In this document: positions 55,634 to 64,000 of the stretch, piece after piece
Layout: each line of letters opens with the position of its first letter
How positions within the stretch are numbered: position 1 is the stretch's first letter
From: Ptychodera flava
Lineage: Eukaryota > Hemichordata > Enteropneusta > Ptychoderidae
NCBI RefSeq assembly: GCF_041260155.1
Contig: NC_091930.1
Location: 38,723,937-38,787,936 of the forward strand
Length of the DNA stretch: 64,000 bases
Direction: 5' to 3'
Position numbers and translations under genes: made by a program
The notes under the pieces: generated by a model
Database searches by the model: none
The model's input: only the letters and a program-made list of their open reading frames with translations
What the model was told of the DNA's origin: nothing

Positions 55634-57630
55634 AGTGGTACATCGACCATGCCAGGGTTTTTCCGTAAGGATAAAACAAAGCTAAGCAAGATAGCACACG
55701 GCGTGGGTAAACTGGTCGATTGCGAGAAAGACACATCGGAGGAATTGATTCAGTGTTTACGTGGCGCGTCTGCTGAAGATCTTACGGAAATAGGAAATTT
55801 GGAAAATGTAAGAATTTTTTTTAAGAATTATGAGTCTATCTGTGTTTGAGTGTGTGAATCTCTGCGTCTCTCTCTGTGATATAACTTGGAACTGCAGGAA
55901 TTATTCATCTAGAAGTTATGGACATGATCAATAAATATCATGTATTACATATTTTTTAACGTAAAATTACCCGTATATTGGTCATGCACGTAACAAAATA
56001 GCATCCTAATAGGCCAATGTAAATGGGAGAAAATCAGATTTCATCTGATTTATCTAAACATTCAGAAATGATTGTCTTAAAACAACAAGTGGTTTTAAGC
56101 AATATCAACCTTTCCTTTATGTTGGATTTTTTCCATAGGGAAAACTGGCCAATCTTACTGGAATTTCAGACCTGATTCCATTTCCTCCAGTCGTTGACGG
56201 CAACTTCCTCACCGCGTCACCCGAGGATCTCATTCGAGACCGTAGCTTTCCAAAGAGGGGCATCGATATTCTAATTGGAACAATGGCTGATGAAGGAAGA
56301 ACATTCTTAATTATGTTTTTTCTCGATAGCGCCAATGACACGGAGGTCTTCATGAACAAAACCACTTACGAATCGGTGTCGTCTCTCCTTTTGGGCAGCG
56401 ACAAAAGCTCCAACCCAGCCGTGGTCGACGCCGTTAAGCTCATGTACGTCAACTGGGAGGACGCAGATTCGGAAGACGCCGATTACGTCGAAGCGTTAAG
56501 TCAGACGAACGGAGACATGTACTTCGTGTGCCCTGCCGATTTGTCTGCACGTGCGCACTTCGCGGCCGGCTCCAACGTTTACCAGTATCAAATGACTCAC
56601 ATACCAAACAAGTCGCTCTTTAAGATGAAATGGTTGAAAGCTATGCACGGGGAGGATATTCCCTTCGTGTTCGGTTATCATTTCGACAGTGCGATGAACT
56701 GGACAATGTCAGATGATGAGGTCACGCTGACTTTAAAGATCATGAAGTATTGGACAAACTTTGCCAAGACGGGGTAAGATTACCATTAGCATTATGTATT
56801 TCCTGGCTGAGGTTTTTATATCAGAAAGTTGAAATGCAAATGTCAGTACGTTTAATAGGATGACAGAATAATCCATATCATTCGTGTCAAATCGGTCTTT
56901 TAAATCGGCGTTTTCAAACTCATTTTCTCCCCATGAGTTTTCGTCATAGAGGGAAAACCAGCCATCATGATCGTGTCCTTCTAACTGACAAACCTATACC
57001 TCTGACTTTGAATTTCATCTCATGTAAATCAGAAAACGATTATCGAAGACGTCAATCCATCCATCCATATGTACGTACATCAATCCACCTACATCCATCC
57101 ACCTACCCATCCCTATACATACAAACAGACAGATGGAGAGACAGACAGACTGACAGACAAACCTATAGACGTTATGACAATTTCCAACATATTTTCAGAA
57201 ACCCCAATTTATCCCATGGTGACGTAGAATTGTCGGAAGATGAGAAGCAAACAGAATGGCCTCTGTTCAAAGTACCCGGATTAGAGTACAAAGACCTGTC
57301 ACTAAGGATGGAAACCAAACGAGCTCTGAAAGCCAAGGAGTGTGCATTCTGGAATGATTTCATTCCAAAGCTGATGAAACATACAGGTAACAGACATTGC
57401 CATATTTTTGAAACCCACGAACAGTGCACAAATTAGATGATAATATTAGTACAGGATATTTTCATTCCAAGGCTATAAAATGTAGTGAAAGTATCGTGTC
57501 TATTGCCATTTTCTATATATGTTTGATCGTCCTATTTTTCGATTTCTTTAAAGATGCGACACAGTCATGTTTAGCAGCGGAGGATGGGGAAAAAGCAAAG
57601 TACAAGGAAGAAGAAAACAAAGAGCCGTAG
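53715..57630 (+). CDS. Carboxylesterase gene C, exons 2-8 (possible pseudogene)
   Basis: Exons: 53715-53870, 54419-54496, 54630-54748, 55634-55807, 56139-56773, 57199-57386, 57554-57630 (stop TAG). Exon 2 is one base shorter than in B and D (ACTCCTGTC instead of ACTCCCTGTC), which breaks the frame just before FIHGGG; exons 3-8 are open and colinear with gene B. The catalytic motifs remain: GESAGA (Ser), MADEGRTF (Glu) and [13 protein letters not shown] (His). The cysteines of the three family disulphides in these exons are kept, and the C-terminus is EEENKEP. All donors are GT, including intron 2, where gene B has GC. Exon 1 lies 37 kb upstream and also lacks one base; the two losses together do not restore frame. 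Strong conservation of exons 3-8 suggests recent inactivation or assembly error. Confidence 0.8.
53920..54277. mobile_element. TTAA-type MITE family K1 in intron 2 of gene C
   Basis: TTAAGGTAGAATGAGTCTCG at the left and CAGGCGCGTACTACCTCAA at the right, with the internal GCGGCCATTTTGAATTTAAA motif. Same intron position as in B and D. Confidence 0.7.
55517..55630. repeat. (TCTG)n/(CT)n microsatellite at the exon 5 acceptor of gene C
   Basis: Nearly pure CT for about 90 bp, running directly into the acceptor CAG (exon 5 starts 55634). Positionally the same as in gene B. Confidence 0.95.
57050..57170. repeat. Degraded tetranucleotide tract in intron 7 of gene C
   Basis: CATC/CTAC/CAGA words just upstream of exon 7; a short, diverged counterpart of the long arrays in genes A and B. 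Confidence 0.65.
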
Positions 57631-58049
57631 CGGAGCTGTCAGACGCATGCGCAGTCGTTGAAATATAATTGTGCAACAGCACCAAGTACTAGTACCCGGG
57701 ACGAATGTGATCAGATTATTCGGGTAATGCCCATAAGCCCGTGAGATATACCATTATGTCGTGGGTAAATGCTGAGATGCAGGAGGGTTAACCCGATCCG
57801 ACATTTGCAATACTAGTTTTTTTCCTGTTTTTGTGCGTCACTCATACTAGTTTTTTTTCTTAGTATTATTAGAAGACCTTCGTGTGAATATTTTTTTCAA
57901 AATCAGCATAGCTACTGACATATTTCTTTGGCATGTTTTTCCTCGTAGATTTTGCCTTATTTTTTACCACTTCCTTCCACAATCTTATGGTTTTTCCCTA
58001 CAGAAAACAGAGATAATGGCCAAAATACCAGATATTGTACTGTTTGAAG

Positions 58050-58055
58050 AATAAA
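58050..58055 (+). terminator. Candidate polyadenylation signal AATAAA for gene C
   Basis: A canonical hexamer 420 nt after the gene C stop. No downstream GU-rich element was verified. Confidence 0.3.
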
Positions 58056-58142
58056 ATGCACAGTATGGCACGCGCTACGTCATCTTCATGTCTCTCCTTT
58101 CTTTCGATGTGTTTGCAAGTCGTAAATTGAAAACCCTTTCAC

Positions 58143-58499
58143 TTAAGGTATAACGCGCCTCGGGGACAGATATTCGGACTCTCTGACTTTTTCAATTCTT
58201 TTCTGACCTGCTTATGGGGGTTCATTTCAAAGCTTTTGATGTAAGAAATCTTTTCACCATCTTAGTTTTTTGAAATTCGAAAAAATATTTTTTTCTCCAT
58301 AGAGTTAACACAGGGATAGCGGCCATTTTGAGTTTCAAATATCTGTAAATCTTGGGTTATTTGTTTCTCTAGTAATAAAATTTACAGGGTGACCCCCGGT
58401 TTTTATTCTTGATTTTGAGAGAGAATGGTTGAAAGATTCCTCAAGGTAAATTTGAGAAAAAGTTTAAGTCTTTCACTTTCGAGGCGTGAGCTACATTAA
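58143..58499. mobile_element. TTAA-type MITE family K1 (357 bp), best-preserved copy
   Basis: TTAAGGTATAACGCGCCTCG at the left and CGAGGCGTGAGCTACATTAA at the right, with TTAA on both sides. Confidence 0.8.
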
Positions 58500-58683
58500 A
58501 GGGATACTGTCACCTGTTCCCATTTCGCCAGTTATCATGGACAGAAAGAAATCTAATCTCAGATTTTAAGCGGGTGGCCGCTTTTTAAAAACAGCGCCCT
58601 CACATGGGCATTTTGAATACCAAGGAGCGCCCCTTTGACCATCTATTGGCGTATTTAGATTACAGGTGACAGTAGACCTTTAA
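58496..58683. mobile_element. TTAA MITE (188 bp) abutting its neighbours
   Basis: TTAAAGGGATACTGTCACCTG at the left and CAGGTGACAGTAGACCTTTAA at the right. Its left TTAA is the right TTAA of the K1 copy. Confidence 0.8.
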
Positions 58684-59575
58684 GGGTGATCGAGTCACTT
58701 GCTACGTCATCATAGCTGCAAACAATCGAACGCGCACTCTACGACGACGCGCACGTCCACTGTACGGGACCGTGCTCACTGTAAGAATTACACAGTGATT
58801 TTGATGGAAACCTATCTTCATACAGCTTTTTCTCAGAGCTTTTAGCATGAAAGCGGACATTGTTAGTGATGATTGAATGATCATTAAATTATCTTCGAGT
58901 CGTATGTTTTAAATGTATGAATGTCGATATATTTACAAAGTAATTAAAAATCCCAACAAAATAATTTGAAAAGACATATTTCTCATTGTGATTTTTCCCA
59001 TTTCACATATAGGGAGAGGGTGGTGTTCAGCGATGAAGCATCGTAAATAGGCTTGTGACCCCGTATTTTTAGTTGATGCATACAATGTGCAATATCTGAG
59101 CAATAATTTATGTGAAAATAAACAAAAGTGATGGATTGCAAATATAATCTAAAAAATTGTATAAAGTATGGATAACGCGTGGTCATTACTTTTAAGTTTG
59201 CAACACCTTTAACTGTTGTTTTGGAAGGCCTTGGAAATGATAATTTAAATTCATATGCACATTTTCAGCAGAAATATAGCTAAAACTTTCATTTATTATT
59301 CAATGTGGTTCACATGTAAATAAAACAAGTGCAGCATTTCAAGAAAGGGACTGAAAGTAAATATATCGGGTTGGGCAACGCTTACGGGAGATCCATAATC
59401 TCTGTCATTCGAATGGGATAAAGTGGGTGTATTTCAAATCCTTCTAGCTGCCAAATTAATCTGGTGACATATTGATTTTTTTTTGGTCGTAATCTCATCC
59501 TCACATATAAGTCTCACTTTTAGAGAAAATAACGAAAATAGTTGGTAAAAAATTTAGTGTCTCGATCACCCTTAA
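58680..59575. mobile_element. TTAA element (896 bp) abutting the previous one
   Basis: TTAAGGGTGATCGAGTCAC at the left and GTCTCGATCACCCTTAA at the right. It shares its left TTAA with the 188-bp element. No long open frame. Confidence 0.75.
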
Positions 59576-59824
59576 ATTGCGCGAAAGCATTGATCAGACG
59601 TCACTAAAATCACCATTGATTAACATCGTCAAGTACAAGGTATTTTCAAATAAGTTTATAAATAGGTCACACTTCGAGACACAATTTCACGTACAGTGAA
59701 TCGACACTACCATTGAGATCATGTAAAACGGTAACCTGATGCAGTCTTAATGGTGATTACAGTTTTTATCAATTAATGTTGACTGGCGTCAATTTCATCG
59801 CTGTTCTGAGTGATTGACAGACAG

Positions 59825-59899
59825 ACTATGTATGTATGTATGTATGTATGTATGTATGTATGTATGTATGTATGTATGTATGTATGTATGTATGTATGT
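59825..59899. repeat. (TATG)n microsatellite
   Basis: About 18 tandem TATG units. Confidence 0.95.
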
Positions 59900-60773
59900 C
59901 ACATGTAACGCTCAAGAAGTAGTAAGTAGAGAAAACTGGCTAATCTGTGTCTGTTCTAACTAATTCATACCACTCAGTGGTAAGCGTCACATTGCATTTT
60001 ATTACTTTGTACGTGTACCTTTCATATCTGTACTACCAAAAAAATACATTCGTCACATTTTATTTACCAGTAGTACGTTGGCCCGAGATTTTTTTTTTTT
60101 TTGCCGAGCTGGAAATTAAGCCGAAATTTCTTTCGCCTGCTCGCCGTTTGTTTGGACCGGGTTGAAATTTCTAGTCGTGTTTGATTCCAGTCAAAGAGTC
60201 ACGACCCCGCAAAGTCGAACCGGGGGTCCACTTCTCGACGACAATGGTCCAGGTATACCAAGGGTCGTCCATATCTGGAAATACTTCTCGACAAATTTAA
60301 TTTGGGGTGAGTTAAAAGTAGTCGTCTTTCCTAGGTGTTGATGACAAGTTTAAAAGTCCCAATGCTGACAGTACACGCTTGAAGACACCGATTGTTAAAT
60401 CTAAGTTTAAAATTCCCATTGTTGGATGACAGTACAGGACTGAAAGACACTGTAGCGTTAAAGTGGCGATGGTCACCACAAATTGGCATGATAAGTTACT
60501 GAAAAATAATGTATGTTTTTAATATATATATTTGTCAATACAATGTGGGTGCTTTATAGTTTGCTTGAACAATGCTTCGTTTCTAATTTTTTTTCTGTGT
60601 CGAAACATTTCAAGATGCAATTGTTTCATCTACATAAATACTTGACTAAGCAATCCTGCGGTACCATTATTTGTAGCTTGTTTCTGAATCACTGAGTTTC
60701 TGATTGGACACTATGAATGACTCACCGCTCTGAGGTCACAGATAAAGAGCTCAGTTAATGTTGACCTATATTG

Positions 60774-60781
60774 TGACGTCA
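60774..60781. promoter_or_regulatory. Palindromic CRE (TGACGTCA) upstream of gene D
   Basis: A perfect octamer 38 bp before the ATG, as in gene C. Confidence 0.45.
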
Positions 60782-60818
60782 CAGTATTTCCCAATCGACA
60801 GCGTCGAAAAAAGGTGAC

Positions 60819-63517
60819 ATGTGTACTACTATGGCCGCCGTACGAATCGCCGTGTTTGTGGCTACGCTGCTTGTCTCCGTTGCCGCCGACGATCCGATCG
60901 TAGAGCTGAAAGCAGGAAAAGTCGCCGGCAGAGTGGTGGAGTTTGCGCACAAAGACGTTGAGGTCAAACGTACAGTGCACGTCTTTCAAGGTATACCCTT
61001 TGCCGAACCACCGGTCAGCGGCCTGAGATTCCGAGCACCCGAGCCGAAAAGCCCTTGGGAGGGAGTTCGCGATGCTAAGGAAGTTGGTAACGCTTGCATG
61101 CAACCGGCAAATCCGATATTTCCGGTTGAAGAACCAAAGAGCGAGGACTGCTTGTACTTGAACATATTTGCACCACAGACAGGGGTAAGTTCCTAACATG
61201 ACATGATACTGGCCACCACCAGGGTGAAGCAGTCGGAGGAAATAAAGTTCTTTAACATGTATATTGAAATATGACAACCTGACCTCTTCTCGATCTACTG
61301 TTCTGTCTGTGCTAAACAAGCTACCTACTCCTTGGCTACGAATCGTTAAAGGGGCTGCTTTTCATCAGCTTTTATCTCTAAGCAAATTGACTAACTGTAC
61401 CCAAATTTCATAGGAGAACAAGGGACTAAAATCACATAAACAGGCAATGTAAACAACCACTGATGCGAGAACCAGGGAGCGAGGACAACTGCTTTAACTA
61501 ATTGCCATTGAGTCTTTCCCTTTTTCGTCCACATGACGACGATATGGATTACCATACAAGGAGATAAAATCATAAAACAACTGCCCTACTTTACATATTT
61601 CAGATTTTGAGATTACGAGGCATTTTTTGGCAGATATGTTTCATATTTACAGTCAGGGTGACAGGGATGATACACTGTTAGCATATAGTATAATGCTCTT
61701 CGTCCCTATAGAAATGTTTCTTTGAGCCCTCTGCTTTGTAACTCATTGTCTTGAAAAAAATGGTATAATAAGACTACTGTTAAGGCTGCAAATTCTGCAA
61801 CTCACAGTGCACTCAATTTCAATGACGTTAGGAGTACGCCGTCCGATGTGAGACCGGCTAGGGCATTATAAAGACGGCCAAAGTCCAAGGAGGGTGTTCG
61901 ACCTTATAGAACTCGGGACAAAAGCGACTGTGTCAACACTCAATAGGTACCACGCAGACACTACAAAGCGTGCATAGTGCTTGAAGTACGCCACTCTTGT
62001 ACATGTGATATTGTTTACCGAGGGCGCTGGTTCTTGAAGACGTCTCTTGTACAGAAACTCAGAGAATAGTTTCGTGACCTTTGAGCACCCGGTTTATTCT
62101 TGTTGTGTTTTGAGTGAACGAGAAAAAATAGCCAAAGTTTCCGAACGGCTTTTGGACTTCGACTCTATCTATTGGTCAATTTTCTAAGGAATGTTATTCC
62201 TTTATGAAAATTGTAATAATAGACATAATTTCAGAATGCAGATCAACGAATAATGAGTCAATATCAATGGAAGATATTCATCGGCCAAATGCTGTGCGCC
62301 ATTTAGATCTGACATTATTTTTTAAAAGGATAAGTTTATTCAAACATTATAGCAAATCAAGATAACTTTACGAAACAGTGAATATATTTAGTAAACAAAA
62401 GTACAAATAATTTTGTCTGAAAAAAGTAGCCATATTTCTCGAAAAGAAAGATAAATATCAATTGAATATTTGATCCCCGCTGATATATTTTGGTTTCATC
62501 AAATTCGATTATCTAGAGGAAAAGATGAGATGTGTTATAGGTTTTCCTTTTTGGCCAAATATATGGCATTTCCCATCACTTAAATCTCACGATTTCTCGG
62601 CTGGAAAGTGCTCACACTTCAAACAGAGCACTGAGCGAGGCGTTGCCGCAAGTCCGTACAGGCATCACGACATTTTGAACAACAAAATGATTTTGCCGGC
62701 ATGTGGCCAACAACTTTTGTGATTGAATGTAATAAGAAAATAACATTTACACGATTTATACAATCATATATTCTCATCGATATTTAGCAGGTTCAAAGTC
62801 ACAAAGTGACGCAAGCTAGTGCATGATCTTTGTTTGTTTTGCATATGTACTAAATATTTGTGTCTGAATTTAAAGAGGGCGTGTCAGCCGCGTTGTTTAC
62901 AAAGCATTGGAGTGCAAAATAGCATTGGCCATTATTACTAGCATTGCTAACCAAAGAACTCATTGGTTAGCTACAGTAAACATAGGTTAACATTTCAACT
63001 GTCTCCATTTCTCCCAAAAGTGTGACAAAATACTGAGTATTAGCGTTGAGGCAGTGTGCTAACTGCATGGTGTTAGCCTCGCAGGAATAGCGCAAGTAAA
63101 ATCAAGTAAAATTTGCGATGGTGTTGTTGGAAAATCAATCTCAGCCAGACCTTAGCTCACCTATCTATACAGTATCATCGTACAACATTGACGAATCGAG
63201 GCTCTATTGATGAGTTCAACTCAAGGCATTGAAGACTCGAACACTTTGCGAGTACGTCACAATGAATTATATTTCAAAAACAGGAACAAAAACTGTGTAA
63301 AATACATCAAAGTTCACCTTATGGCATTTAAATCTTTTATATATTTTTTTCACTCTACAGGCAGATAAACTCCCTGTCATGGTATGGATCCATGGTGGCG
63401 GGCTCATCATCGGCTCTGGTGGATTCGGTTACAACGGCACGGCTCTGGCTGCCATTGGTGACGTCATCGTGGTGACAATTAATTATCGACTCGGACCCTT
63501 CGGCTATTTGTCAACCG
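60819..63517 (+). CDS. Carboxylesterase gene D, exons 1-2 (continues beyond window)
   Basis: Exon 1 (60819-61184, 366 nt) starts [20 protein letters not shown], a signal peptide, and runs through [20 protein letters not shown] and the type-B signature [10 protein letters not shown] to the donor GTAAGT at 61185. Exon 2 (63361-63517) encodes [20 protein letters not shown] with the oxyanion HGGG and ends in LST before the donor GTAAGT. Both exons are open, and lengths and phases match gene B apart from one extra codon near the start. The sequence after exon 2 follows gene B's intron 2 to the window edge, so exon 3 with DERVTGNYGF-like sequence should begin within some tens of bases beyond 64000. 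A full CRE lies upstream. Secreted carboxylesterase is the family expectation; the catalytic residues are not in view. Confidence 0.9.
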
Positions 63518-64000
63518 GTAAGTTCCATGTCAGAAATCAAAAGAATATCAAAAATGGTTGGTGTAAGGTATAATGCACCTGGTGGACATATTTGGACTCT
63601 CAAACTAATTCAACACTGTCCTAGTGTACCACAAGCGGGAGAGCTCATTTTAAAGCTCTCTGTGAAAGAAAACTTAACACCGTCTTAATTTTTCGGAACT
63701 CGAAAATTGTATATTTCTCCATTAAGTTAACACGGGAATGGCGGCTATGTTTAATTTAAAATATCGGCACATTGTAGGTAGTTTTTCCTTTCTAGTAATA
63801 AATTTGGTATGGTGACCTCTGAATTGTATTGTTGATTTGGTAAGGGAAACGTTGAATGTTTCATTTAGGAAAGTTTGAGAAATACTAACATGACTCTTCT
63901 TGTGGTTTGTAGCACATCGTGGCATTCGCAATTGTGAGAGGCAGTTTTTGGTTGTTTAAGTTTTACAACATACAACCAACGAACAGTGACTCAGCATCCA

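Larger units (their letters stand above)
57631..60773. other. Intergenic region C-D
   Basis: No coding sequence. It contains three abutting TTAA elements (58143-59575), a (TATG)n microsatellite and, from about 59930, the same 5'-flanking sequence as upstream of genes B and C. Confidence 0.65.

Overview
The window is intron-rich, repeat-dense animal genomic DNA: GT-AG and GC-AG introns, no operons, long microsatellites and many MITE-type transposons. Pearl/Helentron-like tandem-repeat elements, Penelope-like fragments and many TTAA-type MITEs suggest a marine invertebrate, perhaps a hemichordate or cephalochordate. That placement is inferred from repeat style only and is low confidence.

The host genes are a head-to-tail array of four type-B carboxylesterases, all on the + strand. 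Gene A (1-1863) is only its last three exons. Gene B (4718-12859) is complete: eight exons total 1794 nt, giving a secreted 597-residue enzyme with an intact Ser214-Glu350-His468 triad, an HGGG oxyanion loop and the six cysteines of the cholinesterase fold. It lacks the choline-binding Trp, so a carboxylesterase is likelier than a cholinesterase. Gene C has exon 1 at 16182-16543 and exons 2-8 at 53715-57630. Each of its first two exons is one base short, so it is either a young pseudogene or carries assembly errors. Gene D (exons 1-2, 60819-63517) runs off the right edge. Exon sizes, intron phases and much intronic and flanking sequence are shared, so the array arose by recent tandem duplication of a module of about 10 kb.

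Intron 1 of gene C is split by a 35,677-bp insertion (17230-52906). It has CACTGTAAA/TTTACAGTG ends, a TA target duplication and dense GTGTTC/GAACAC subterminal motifs at both ends, and the matching intron of gene B shows the empty site. I found no host gene inside. It holds nested repeats: two opposed pearl-like elements (20788-22400 and 30385-33860), a Harbinger-like element with a Myb/SANT domain and a Penelope-like RT fragment (26332-28503), an inverted pair of TTAA-bounded ends 22.5 kb apart (24339 and 46849), foldback MITEs, and a second Penelope-like fragment with a hammerhead-ribozyme-like motif (50624-50663).

The spaces between esterase genes hold TTAA-type MITEs, some shared between modules and so older than the duplication. 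Downstream of gene C, three such elements abut and share their TTAA boundaries. Microsatellites sit next to splice sites: (CT)n forms the polypyrimidine tract before exon 5 in genes B and C, and tetranucleotide arrays lie just upstream of exon 7 in A and B, with a remnant in C.
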